The notes: generated by a model not told the origin, from the sequence alone. Positions 1 through 6,619 are shown, numbered from the stretch's first letter. The stretch: 10,759 nt of DNA from Acidimicrobiaceae bacterium (GCA_002699725.1 PACE01000058.1:36428-47186); one strand, 5' to 3'. A program made the numbers and translations.

Positions 1-1061
1 AGGTCGAGCGCGACAAGTTCCGGTTCACCAACTCGGGCAACGAAAAGGGCGGTTATCGGCCCAACATTCCGGCCGACGCCTCGATCATCGCCCTCGATGA
101 CCCGCACCACACGGTGCGCCGCAACCTGGTTTCCCGGCGCTTCACGCCGCGGGCCGCCGGCAACTGGGAGGACCACGTGCGCGGCGTCGTCACCGGCCTG
201 CTGGACGTCCTGGCCGAGAACGGCGAGGCCGAGGTCATTTCGCAGCTGGCAGCGCCGCTGCCGGCCCAGATGATCGGGCTGCTGCTGGGCTTCCCCCACG
301 AGTCCTGGCCGCAGCTCAAGGAGTGGTCAGAGCGCACCATCGCCCTCGGTGGCGGCCCCCGCTACCACGACGAGGACGGTGTGATGGCGGTCTTCGAGTT
401 TGCCGAGGCCTGCATGAACGTCTACGAGTCGACGAAGTCCGAGCGTTCGGGCGGCGGCTGTCCGGTCGACACGGTCATGGACGTCTGGGTCGACCGGGAG
501 GTCGAGGGTCTCGCCGACTACCCGTTCGGCCTCGACGAGATCATCTCCGACTGCCTCCTGCTGCTCGACGGCGGAGCCGAGACGACCCGCACGGTGATCG
601 CTCGCACGCTCGTCGAGTTGACCCGGTACCCCGACCAGTTCCAGGCGCTCGTCGATGGCGCCGACCCGGTCGTGGCGACCGAGGAGTTCATCCGATGGGT
701 CACCCCGATCCACAACATGTGCCGGGTGGCGACCGAGGACATCGAGATCGGCGGCGTGACCGTCGGCGCCGGCGAGCAGGTGCTGCTCATGTACTCGTCG
801 GCCAACCGCGACCCGGCCCAATTCGCGGACCCCGAGTCGTTCGACGTCACCAGGGACCCCAACCACCACCTGGCCTTCGGCAACGGCACCCACTTCTGCC
901 TGGGGGCGGCGCTGGCCCGGCTCGAGATTCGGGTCTTCTTCGAGGAGTTCTCCCGGCGCTTCCGCAACCCTCGCCTGGCTCCCGGCACTGAGCCGGTCGA
1001 GATGCCGAACGCCTTCGTCTACGGCCTCCGCGAAGCCCACCTGGTGGTCGACCCGGCCTGA
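1..1061 (+). CDS. Cytochrome P450, 5'-truncated by the window edge
   Basis: This is a heme-thiolate monooxygenase; it would need ferredoxin and reductase partners, which are not in the window. The reading frame is open from base 3, and the 352 visible residues lack about 50 N-terminal residues compared with the usual ~400. Visible landmarks are the C-helix region DPHHTVRRNLVSRRF near bases 93-140, the I-helix oxygen-activation motif GGAETT (570-587, matching the A/G-G-x-E/D-T consensus), the K-helix ExxR as EFIR (684-695), and the heme loop FGNGTHFCLG with the axial Cys codon at 897-899. The sequence around the heme (SANRDP, FDVTRDPNHHLAFGNG) resembles the actinobacterial CYP125/CYP142/CYP124-type group that oxidises sterol side chains and lipids; the subfamily and substrate are inferred. 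An internal GTG at 114 is in frame, but starting there would remove conserved sequence. It converges on the SDR gene with a 9-bp gap and no room for a separate terminator. Confidence 0.95.
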   Translation, partial: VERDKFRFTNSGNEKGGYRPNIPADASIIALDDPHHTVRRNLVSRRFTPRAAGNWEDHVRGVVTGLLDVLAENGEAEVISQLAAPLPAQMIGLLLGFPHESWPQLKEWSERTIALGGGPRYHDEDGVMAVFEFAEACMNVYESTKSERSGGGCPVDTVMDVWVDREVEGLADYPFGLDEIISDCLLLLDGGAETTRTVIARTLVELTRYPDQFQALVDGADPVVATEEFIRWVTPIHNMCRVATEDIEIGGVTVGAGEQVLLMYSSANRDPAQFADPESFDVTRDPNHHLAFGNGTHFCLGAALARLEIRVFFEEFSRRFRNPRLAPGTEPVEMPNAFVYGLREAHLVVDPA

Positions 1062-1070
1062 GCCGTCCGG

Positions 1071-1907
1071 TCAGTCGGGCAGGTTGCCGGACATGACGCC
1101 GTCGCCGAGGGAGGGTGCCACGAACTGCGAGAAGTCGGGGCCAGCCCGCAGGGCGTTGCCGCCGTCGACGTTGATGCAGGTGCCGGTGATCCAGCGGGAC
1201 TCGGGGCCGATCAGGAACCGGACCAGGTTCCCGACGTCCTCCGGTTGCCCGACGTCGCCCATCGGAGTGTTGCGGACGTAACTGTCGTACACGTCGCTGT
1301 CGGTGGGGATCATGCTCATGATCTCGGTGGCGATGAAGCCGGGCCGCACGGCATTGAACCGGACGTTCGAGCGTCCGAACTCGTCGGCTGCGTTGCGCAT
1401 CATCTGCTCGATGCCGGCCTTGGCCACCGGGTAGGCGCCGAAGTTCGGATGCGTGACGTGTCCAGCGATCGACGACATCCCGACGACAGAGCCGCCACCG
1501 TTGGCGACCAGGTGCGGCACGGCGTGCTTGACGCACAGCATCGTGCCGAGCACGTTGAGGTGCAGGACCCGAAGGAACTCGTCGGTGTCCTGGACGTGGT
1601 ACGGCCCCATGCCGCCACCGCCCCCGGCGTTGGCCACGACCCCGGCCAGGTTGCCCGCCGCCTCGACGGCTGCCCCGACCGCCACCTGCACCGAGCCCTC
1701 GTCGGTCACGTCGGCGACGACGTACCCGACGCTTCCCCCGTGGCCGGGCTCGATGACCTCCTGCGACTCGGCCAACGTCGCCTCGGTCCGCCCACAGATC
1801 GTGACGACGGCTCCGTCCGCAGCCAACGCCGCTGCGCAGGCCCGGCCGATGCCGGTGCCCCCACCTGTGACGAGGACGCCCTGCCCCTCGAGTGCTCCGT
1901 CTGCCAT
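1071..1907 (-). CDS. SDR-family NAD(P)-dependent oxidoreductase
   Basis: Classical short-chain dehydrogenase/reductase of 278 residues, a usual length for the family. The Rossmann nucleotide-binding motif TGGGTGIG is at residues 14-21, the NAG structural motif at 93-95 and a conserved Asn at 118. The catalytic Ser is about 146 (in MSSIAG), with Tyr159 and Lys163 forming YPVAK. The C-terminal ITGTCINVDGG is typical of the 3-oxoacyl-ACP-reductase-like (FabG-like) group. CGR at 38-40 after the second strand suggests NADP(H), but this is not decisive. The substrate cannot be assigned. The ATG at 1907 is chosen because it puts the Rossmann motif at the usual distance. An in-frame ATG at 1925 would add six residues (MGEHGC); neither start has a clear Shine-Dalgarno. 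The frame stays open much further upstream, but that stretch is antisense to the neighbouring gene's frame. It appears to be the last gene of a four-gene minus-strand operon, 53 bp after the membrane protein. Confidence 0.93.
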   Translation of the reverse strand: MADGALEGQGVLVTGGGTGIGRACAAALAADGAVVTICGRTEATLAESQEVIEPGHGGSVGYVVADVTDEGSVQVAVGAAVEAAGNLAGVVANAGGGGGMGPYHVQDTDEFLRVLHLNVLGTMLCVKHAVPHLVANGGGSVVGMSSIAGHVTHPNFGAYPVAKAGIEQMMRNAADEFGRSNVRFNAVRPGFIATEIMSMIPTDSDVYDSYVRNTPMGDVGQPEDVGNLVRFLIGPESRWITGTCINVDGGNALRAGPDFSQFVAPSLGDGVMSGNLPD

Positions 1908-1960
1908 GCATCCATGTTCGCCCATCAGGTCGGACGAGCCGCACCCGGGGCAGTCGCCGA

Positions 1961-2629
1961 TCAACCCTTCCGGCGACGCTCGTCCTGTTCCTCGAGCAGA
2001 TGCATCAGGCCCGGAAAGTCGGGGACGGCCCGCAGCGCCCGGTCGGCGTACCAGAACCCGAGGAGGGTCAACAGGATCCCTGTCGGCCAGCCGACCAGCG
2101 CCCGGATGAGCACGTAGCCGTCGGTCGAGGTCTGCCTGAACAGCCAGATGTCCCAGGTCGAGGTGATCAACTGCCAGACGCCCAGCGCCACGGTCAATCG
2201 CGAGGTCGTCCGCAGGTAGGCCGGGTGCACACGGGTCGTTCGGTCGATGGGCAGGGCCAGGTGGAGCACCCGACCGAGGAAGGGCCGGCCGGCCAACGAG
2301 GTGACGATCAGGGCGACGCCGATGCAGGCCTTCGTGCCGATGCCGATGCCGAAGTAGACGGCATCCGAGTCGGTCAGGATTCCGATGATGCCGCGCACTA
2401 CCAGGTAGGCGACGAGGATCGGCAGGAACTTCCCGACGGCCTCCCCGCGCCGACGACGGCCGACGACCGCCTTGATGCTCCACACCGTGGCACCCAGCAC
2501 GGCCCATCCCAGGCCTGCAAGGCGGTTCAGCCCGACGAAGAGCGCGATCGGCATGACCGAGTCGAGGGCGCGCCCCCTGGGCTGACCTTTAGATGGCCCC
2601 TCTGGCGGAAACGTCGGCTGTTCCTCCAT
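1961..2629 (-). CDS. Multi-pass membrane protein, VC0807/DUF3159-like (putative)
   Basis: A 222-residue integral membrane protein with no catalytic motif that I recognise. A Pro-rich, charged N-terminus (residues 1-22) precedes hydrophobic stretches at roughly 24-56 (one long or two short helices), 68-88, 91-115, 147-166 and 174-197. The RRRRG block at 58-62 and the charged tail EEQDERRRKG probably face the cytoplasm. The layout, a Pro-containing first helix with Asn, a basic loop, and an xGRPFLG-like segment after the third helical region, recalls proteins annotated as VC0807 family, septation-protein-A-like or DUF3159. I match it only from memory of their architecture. The ATG at 2629 is preceded directly by an in-frame TTG at 2632; no good Shine-Dalgarno is seen for either. 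It lies 47 bp after the 182-residue gene and 53 bp before the SDR, consistent with one transcript. Its function is unknown. Confidence 0.85.
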   Translation of the reverse strand: MEEQPTFPPEGPSKGQPRGRALDSVMPIALFVGLNRLAGLGWAVLGATVWSIKAVVGRRRRGEAVGKFLPILVAYLVVRGIIGILTDSDAVYFGIGIGTKACIGVALIVTSLAGRPFLGRVLHLALPIDRTTRVHPAYLRTTSRLTVALGVWQLITSTWDIWLFRQTSTDGYVLIRALVGWPTGILLTLLGFWYADRALRAVPDFPGLMHLLEEQDERRRKG

Positions 2630-2676
2630 CAACGGAGTCTGGCAGGAGCGGGGATCAGTCGGGGGCGCCCGGCCGG

Positions 2677-3225
2677 TCAGGCCGGCAGGCCCTGCGATGC
2701 TGCGTCGTCCGGTGCCAGCCGGAGCAGGTCCCCGGACACGAGGTCGGCGATGGAACGCGCCGCCGCGTAGTGGTGGTGGTGCGCCACACCGGCGAAGAGC
2801 TCGCGCCGCTTCTCCACCAGGGCAGTCGATGGGGAATCACCGAAGAATCCGAAGAGGCCGAAGGCCACCTCGAGGTCGGCGAGGACCGGGGCCCGGCCGA
2901 ACAGGGCGGACCGCTTCAGGGCGACGCCTACGCAGCCGACAACGACGTCGTCGAGGTGCTCGCCGGCGGCCAGGTGCAGCCGCGGCACCAGGGTGCGGGC
3001 CAACAGGAGGGCGTAGCCCTGGTCGGGACCCTGGACGCCGAGCCGTCCACCGTTGGGCTGGCCTTCGCCGACGACCTCGCCGGGACGATCGGCGGTCCAC
3101 GGACCGAGGAGTCGCCGGGGACCCCGGTAGGCAGCGTCGGTCGGACGCAGCACCGGAATCGGAACGAAGGAAGGAGAACCCACGACGGGGAATCTACGGT
3201 TCCAGGGTTCCGAAGCCCCCTTCAT
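2677..3225 (-). CDS. Conserved hypothetical protein, coupled to the NUDIX gene
   Basis: 182 residues from the ATG at 3225, of unknown function. It looks like a real soluble protein: balanced composition, no signal peptide, no clear membrane helix. Distinctive stretches are the Gly/Asn/Gln-rich segment at 53-71 (QPNGGRLGVQGPDQGYA), a hydrophobic core segment with Cys98 and Lys104 (GCVGVALKRSALFGRAPV, about 97-114), a Phe-rich stretch at 122-128, and four consecutive histidines at 149-152 followed by Tyr in a probable helix (HHHHYAAARSIADLV). I recall similar unannotated proteins next to NUDIX genes in Acidimicrobiia-type genomes, but cannot verify this here. The ATG lies 32 bp inside the NUDIX gene, implying translational coupling. 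A GTG at 3183, just after the NUDIX stop, is an alternative giving about 168 residues; neither start has a strong Shine-Dalgarno. The open frame extends further upstream, antisense-like in composition and probably not translated. Confidence 0.8.
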   Translation of the reverse strand: MKGASEPWNRRFPVVGSPSFVPIPVLRPTDAAYRGPRRLLGPWTADRPGEVVGEGQPNGGRLGVQGPDQGYALLLARTLVPRLHLAAGEHLDDVVVGCVGVALKRSALFGRAPVLADLEVAFGLFGFFGDSPSTALVEKRRELFAGVAHHHHYAAARSIADLVSGDLLRLAPDDAASQGLPA

Positions 3226-4060
3226 GCGACGGGATCCACACCCACCCGAGCGCCTCCCTCGTGCCCACCGCCTCGTAGCCTGGATCACCGGGGAAGCGCA
3301 CCAGGTCGCTGGACTCGTCCAGGATCCTGGCCCGGCGGCGAGGGGCACCGTTCGCCACGGCGGCAGCCGCCAGTGCCTCGGCCGTGGTGCCGAATCCCTC
3401 GAGGCACTGCAGCATCGAGATCGTGGGGCTGATCATGGTCAACTCCCCGGCCTGCCAACGTTCGAGCGCCTCGGTGGGCCGCATCCAGTCGACAGCGACG
3501 GCCTCGGTGCCGTCGGCCACGGGTTCGGCGCCGAGCGGTGCTGCGGCGACGAAGAAGAACGTGTCGTAGCGCTTCAGGCCACCCGTCGGCGTCACCCAGC
3601 GGGCGACCGGGTGGACTCCCGAGAGGTCCAGTCCGTCGTTCCCCACCAGGTCGCTGAGCCGGGAACGGCCGGAAACGAGGTCGTGGCGGTGGGCGACGAC
3701 TTCGCCGCCGAGTCCGACGGCGATGCCGACCTCCTCGATGGTCTCGCGCACGGCGGCGATCCAGAAGGCCAACGCCCCCGGCCCGGTGCCGAGTGCGTCG
3801 TCCGCAGAAGCAGGCGTCCAACCCCGAACGAGGTCGGGCCAGCGGGCGTCGCCGTCGTCGGGGTCGAGGGCGCCACCAGGGAAGAGCGTGTGGTCGGCCA
3901 CGAAGGTGGACCGCGTGGTGCGGCGCAGCGTCAGGACGTGCAGGTCGGGTCGGTCATCCAACAGGAGCAGGGTCGCCGCCGAACGGACGGGGACCCCGTC
4001 GGACGGAATGTCGTCGGTCCTTGGGTATTCGTCGGGGGGTACCGACTCCGGCTGGGTCAT
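3194..4060 (-). CDS. NUDIX hydrolase with an insertion inside the Nudix box (NUDT19-like)
   Basis: 288 residues. NUDIX enzymes hydrolyse a nucleoside diphosphate linked to another moiety, using a metal held by the Nudix box (G-x5-E-x7-REUxEExGU). Here the box is split: FPGG at 60-63 is the first half and RETIEEVG at 105-112 the catalytic helix. The first Gly lies 43 residues before the Arg rather than 14, an insertion of about 29 residues. The same kind of interruption is known in NUDT19-type CoA diphosphatases, so CoA or acyl-CoA hydrolysis is a reasonable but unproven guess. The fold otherwise looks complete: an opening strand at 25-47 ending in LRR, a later RWVTP segment, FFFVAA strands and a helical C-terminal region. 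The ATG at 4060 is chosen because sequence before it loses protein-like character. It is the first gene of the minus-strand operon, its 3' end overlaps the next gene by 32 bp, and it diverges from the 140-residue gene. Confidence 0.92.
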   Translation of the reverse strand: MTQPESVPPDEYPRTDDIPSDGVPVRSAATLLLLDDRPDLHVLTLRRTTRSTFVADHTLFPGGALDPDDGDARWPDLVRGWTPASADDALGTGPGALAFWIAAVRETIEEVGIAVGLGGEVVAHRHDLVSGRSRLSDLVGNDGLDLSGVHPVARWVTPTGGLKRYDTFFFVAAAPLGAEPVADGTEAVAVDWMRPTEALERWQAGELTMISPTISMLQCLEGFGTTAEALAAAAVANGAPRRRARILDESSDLVRFPGDPGYEAVGTREALGWVWIPSHEGGFGTLEP

Positions 4061-4241
4061 CGCCCGCCGACCGTACCCCCACGCCCCGTGGTCAGGACAA
4101 GCCACCCAGAGTGGTTTCCGCACGCCCCGCTCTGGTTTCGGCCACAACCAACCTGTATCCTGTGTGCCAGATCGACATCGTCGTCGGCCCCCCGTTCCCA
4201 CAGAACCGACACCGGGAACCGAGCACGGGAGACGAACCCTG
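4061..4241. promoter_or_regulatory. Divergent intergenic region (NUDIX operon / 140-residue gene)
   Basis: This 181-bp stretch is the longest non-coding gap in the window and should carry promoters for both directions. It contains two short direct-repeat pairs: CACGCCCCG at 4080-4088 and 4121-4129 (41 bp apart), and TGGTTTC[C/G]G at 4112-4120 and 4133-4141 (21 bp apart, two helical turns). A weak -10-like TATCCT sits at 4156-4161 on the + strand, but I find no convincing -35 at the right distance. It would give a leader of about 75 nt before the ATG at 4242. GGGAGA upstream of that ATG is a plausible ribosome binding site. I see no hairpin followed by a T-run. The promoter assignment is positional inference. 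Confidence 0.45.
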
Positions 4242-4664
4242 ATGATGATCACCTCCGATACCACCGGGTCGACGGCAGGCCTCGCACCCGCTGCAGGACG
4301 CCTCGCCGACCTCGCCGCCCGGCGCAGCGAAGACTCCACCTGGTTCGCCGAAGTCGAGGCCGAACTCCTCGCTTTCCGGGTGTCGCTCGCCGACCACTCC
4401 CGGGCCATCGTCGAGGACGACCTCTACCACGATGCGCAGTGGAAGGCCCCCCGCATCACCAACCAGGTCCGCCGACTGGGCACCGAGTGCTTCAAGATCG
4501 ACGAACTTGCCGCCCTGTCGCTGGTCGCCGTCCACTCGTCGAGCAGGTCCGCCGCCATCGTCGAGACCCTCGACCAACTCCTCCGCCTCGCCGCCCGTCA
4601 CGAGTCCAGGGCCCTGGCAATCGACCACGAGGCCTACTGCGTGGACCTCGGTGGCCAGGGCTGA
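4242..4664 (+). CDS. Small helical protein, possibly degenerate hemerythrin-like
   Basis: 140 residues from the first of two tandem ATGs (4242 and 4245), with a GGGAGA ribosome-binding-like sequence upstream. Composition and spacing suggest four helices: about 31-60 (WFAEVEAELLAFRVSL to EDDL), 66-84, 86-104 and 105-131. The C-terminal segment, a helix with RLAARHESRAL leading into HEAYCVDLGG (129-138), resembles the ending I remember from actinobacterial hemerythrin-domain-like proteins (YEAYxVDIGG type). The stretch around 60-82 (a Leu and Pro/Arg-rich helix) also fits that pattern. Histidines at 52, 63, 98, 120 and 129 exist, but they do not form the standard H...HxxxE...HxxxH...HxxxxD ligand set, so di-iron or oxygen binding is not supported. 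The function is unknown. The gene stands alone, 86 bp before SulP on the same strand and divergent from the NUDIX operon. Confidence 0.8.
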   Translation: MMITSDTTGSTAGLAPAAGRLADLAARRSEDSTWFAEVEAELLAFRVSLADHSRAIVEDDLYHDAQWKAPRITNQVRRLGTECFKIDELAALSLVAVHSSSRSAAIVETLDQLLRLAARHESRALAIDHEAYCVDLGGQG

Positions 4665-4700
4665 CGCAACCCGTTCGCCCGCCACCCACCCCGAGCCACT

Positions 4701-4710
4701 TCGGCGCCGA
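4701..4710. repeat. 10-bp perfect palindrome upstream of the SulP gene
   Basis: TCGGCGCCGA is its own reverse complement and lies 40 bp before the SulP ATG, in the 86-bp gap after the 140-residue gene. It sits inside a longer weak inverted repeat (GAGCC around 4693, GGGCTC around 4716). It could be an operator or a terminator-like hairpin for the upstream gene. No T-run follows it, and such palindromes arise often by chance in G+C-rich DNA. Confidence 0.25.
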
Positions 4711-4750
4711 GCCGATGGGCTCACGCTTCCCCGCCCAATAGCCTCGCCGG

Positions 4751-5992
4751 ATGGAGAAGTCCGTCCCGTTGACGTCCCCCCCCTCGAGGGCGGGCATCGC
4801 CGACCTCCTAGCCGGCCTCAGCGTCGCCCTGGTGCTGATCCCCCAGTCGATGGCCTATGCCAAGTTGGCAGGGCTCCCTCCGCACATCGGCCTCTTCGCA
4901 TCGACCCTGCCGCTCATCGCTGCAGCCCTCTGCGCATCCTCGCCCTACCTCCAAACGGGGCCTGTCGCCATGACCAGCCTCCTCACCCTCGGAGCGCTGA
5001 CCGGGCTGGCCCAGCCGGAGTCGGCCGACTATCTGGCGCTCGCCGCCCTCCTGGCCCTCGTCGTCGGCGTCACCCGGCTCCTGCTCGGCGTGTTGCGCCT
5101 TGGCCTCGTCACCTACCTGATGACCGACCCGGTGGTCACCGGCTTCACCTCGGCGGCAGCCATCCTCATCACGTGCTCCCAACTCCCGAAGGCGCTGGGG
5201 GTGCCAGCACCCGACGGCGGAGTGCTCTGGCGCGCAGGCTGGTCGCTGGGGCACCCGGGCGACTGGGAGTTCATGGCGATCCTGCTGGCAGCGGTGACCA
5301 TGGTGCTAGTGCTGCGCGGACGCCGGATCCACCGGTTCTTCCCCGGCGCCCTCGTCGCCATGACCGGCGGAATTCTCTGCACCGAGGTGACGGGCTACGG
5401 GGGACCGACTGTCGGCGAGGTGCCCACGGGGCTGCCGACTCTCGGGCTCGACCTCCCCTGGGACCAGTTGGGATCGGTCGTCGTCGCCGGCGTAGTGATC
5501 GCCCTCGTGGGGTTCGCCGAGGCGGCGTCGATCTCCCGTGTATTCGCCACCGAGGAACGCCAAAGATGGTCGGCCGACCGGGAATTCATCAGCCAGGGCC
5601 TAGCCAACGTGGCAGGTGCGGTTACCGGAGCATTTCCCGTGGGCGGATCGTTCAGCCGCTCGTCGTTGAACCGGCTGGCCGGAGCCCGCACCCGCTGGTC
5701 CGGGCTCGTCACCGGCATCGTGGTCCTGGCGTTCCTGCCATTCGCTGACGTCCTCGAGACACTCCCCCGTGCCGTACTGGGCGGTGTGGTGATCGCCGCC
5801 GTGCTCGGCCTGATCCAGCCCCGGAAGCTGTTCGGCCTGGCCCGGGCATCGACGGGAGACGGTGTGGTGGCACTCGGCACCTTCGCTGCGACGCTCGCCA
5901 TGGCACCCCGCGTCGACCGTGCAGTACTGGTCGGGATCATGCTGGCCCTGGCCGTACGGGCCAGGCGACGGCGGGTGGCGTCGACCGACTAG
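4751..5992 (+). CDS. SulP-family (SLC26) anion transporter without a STAS domain
   Basis: 413-residue integral membrane protein of the SulP family; members move sulfate, bicarbonate or other small anions, by cation symport or exchange. The family signature starts at residue 18: DLLAGLSVALVLIPQSMAYA, then KLAGLPPHIGLF and QTGPVAMTSLL, covering the first helices. Later hallmarks are the GFAEAASISRVFA helix and the EFISQGLANVAGAVTGAFP-VGGSFSRSSLN segment, which matches the family's conserved region before the last helices. The membrane domain looks complete, with about 10-14 hydrophobic helices. Typical bacterial SulP proteins run to about 550 residues with a cytoplasmic C-terminal STAS domain. 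This one stops after a basic tail (RARRRRVASTD), so the STAS domain is absent. The ATG at 4751 is the only sensible start; no strong Shine-Dalgarno is visible. The substrate is unknown; sulfate is suggested only by the adjacent sulfatase operon. Its TAG stop shares a CTAG palindrome with the opposite gene. Confidence 0.93.
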   Translation: MEKSVPLTSPPSRAGIADLLAGLSVALVLIPQSMAYAKLAGLPPHIGLFASTLPLIAAALCASSPYLQTGPVAMTSLLTLGALTGLAQPESADYLALAALLALVVGVTRLLLGVLRLGLVTYLMTDPVVTGFTSAAAILITCSQLPKALGVPAPDGGVLWRAGWSLGHPGDWEFMAILLAAVTMVLVLRGRRIHRFFPGALVAMTGGILCTEVTGYGGPTVGEVPTGLPTLGLDLPWDQLGSVVVAGVVIALVGFAEAASISRVFATEERQRWSADREFISQGLANVAGAVTGAFPVGGSFSRSSLNRLAGARTRWSGLVTGIVVLAFLPFADVLETLPRAVLGGVVIAAVLGLIQPRKLFGLARASTGDGVVALGTFAATLAMAPRVDRAVLVGIMLALAVRARRRRVASTD

Positions 5993-6612
5993 CCCCGCCA
6001 GGCGGCGGCCAACTCCGAAGAACCGGCGAGGGTGGCGACGTAGGCGAGGGTGTTGGCCAGCACCTGTCCGCCATACTCGGTGGGCGTGGCGACCACGCAA
6101 TCGGTGGCGACCACCGTCTGGAAGCCGGCGTTGACGAGGTCGAAGGCCGCATTCGGGATCGCCACGTTCAGCGATACCCCGGCGAGGACCACGGTCGTGA
6201 TTCCCTCGTTGCGCAGCAGGTGCGCGAGTTCGGTGCCCGAGAAGGGCGAGAGGCCGTGGAACCGGGGCACAACCACGTCGGTGGCGGGGTCGTATCCCAA
6301 CTCGGGAACCGGCTGGGCGGCTGCGGTCCCGGCGACCAACTGCACCGACGACCGGCGGGCCACGCCGAACAGGCGGGCGTTGTCGTTGGCTCCCCACCGG
6401 TCCGGGAACACCTGGGCCGTGGCGTGGACGACCTTCACGCCGGCGCCGCGGGCTGCGTCTGCCAGACCCGTCAGGGCGGGGAGCATTCCGGCCGCCTCCT
6501 CGGCGAGGGCCGGGAGGCTGGACTCGGCACCGATCACCCCGTTCTGGCACTCGACGACGCACAGCACCGTGTGCGCCGGATCAACCAGGTCGTGCAGTTC
6601 GACGGCAGTCAT
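5989..6612 (-). CDS. Isochorismatase-fold protein lacking the canonical catalytic triad
   Basis: 207 residues with the isochorismatase-like (cysteine hydrolase) fold: the first strand VLCVVECQNG (16-25), AGVKVVHATAQ (57-67), the loop RFHGLSPFSGTEL (117-129), and GVSLNVAIPNAAFDLVNAGFQTVVATDC (145-172). Canonical members use Asp on the first strand, Lys before the S-x-F-x-GT-x-L loop, and a Cys nucleophile in G-V-x-x-x-x-C-V. Here these positions read Glu21, Phe118 (flanked by Arg117 and His119) and Ala151. Cys22 and Cys172 exist but not at the nucleophile position. I recall an actinobacterial subgroup with the same ECQNG, HGL and SLN features, so the change may be an ancestral feature of a clade rather than decay; the frame is intact. 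The ATG at 6612 is 7 bp after the sulfatase stop, so it is probably the last gene of the MFS-sulfatase operon. Its activity, if any, is unknown. It overlaps the SulP 3' end by 4 bp. Confidence 0.88.
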   Translation of the reverse strand: MTAVELHDLVDPAHTVLCVVECQNGVIGAESSLPALAEEAAGMLPALTGLADAARGAGVKVVHATAQVFPDRWGANDNARLFGVARRSSVQLVAGTAAAQPVPELGYDPATDVVVPRFHGLSPFSGTELAHLLRNEGITTVVLAGVSLNVAIPNAAFDLVNAGFQTVVATDCVVATPTEYGGQVLANTLAYVATLAGSSELAAAWRG

Positions 6613-6619
6613 GGCGCCC

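Noticed and set aside
327-1040. Long open frame antisense to the P450 gene
   Set aside because: It mirrors a gene with clear P450 motifs, its product is rich in Arg, Gly, Val and Asp as expected for a shadow frame in G+C-rich DNA, and it has no recognisable domain.
1245-2117. 290-codon open frame on the + strand across the SDR gene
   Set aside because: The opposite strand carries a complete SDR with all catalytic residues. The + product has low-complexity composition (His, Asp, Arg, Val) and no motif.
1908-2507. N-terminal extension of the SDR frame upstream of 1907
   Set aside because: The open frame continues, but it runs through the membrane-protein gene in another frame, looks like shadow sequence, and the Rossmann motif is already properly placed from the ATG at 1907.
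2766-2784. Run of four histidine codons in the 182-residue protein as a metal-binding or tag-like site
   Set aside because: Four adjacent His in one helix would not all point to one site, and no other ligand pattern is visible. Kept as a descriptive landmark only.
4061-4408. N-terminal extension of the NUDIX frame to 4408
   Set aside because: The extra residues are Arg/Ser/Ala-rich shadow of the intergenic region and the 140-residue gene; a normal NUDIX protein starts at 4060.
4665-4750. Rho-independent terminator after the 140-residue gene
   Set aside because: There is a palindrome and weak inverted repeats, but no strong stem followed by a T-run.
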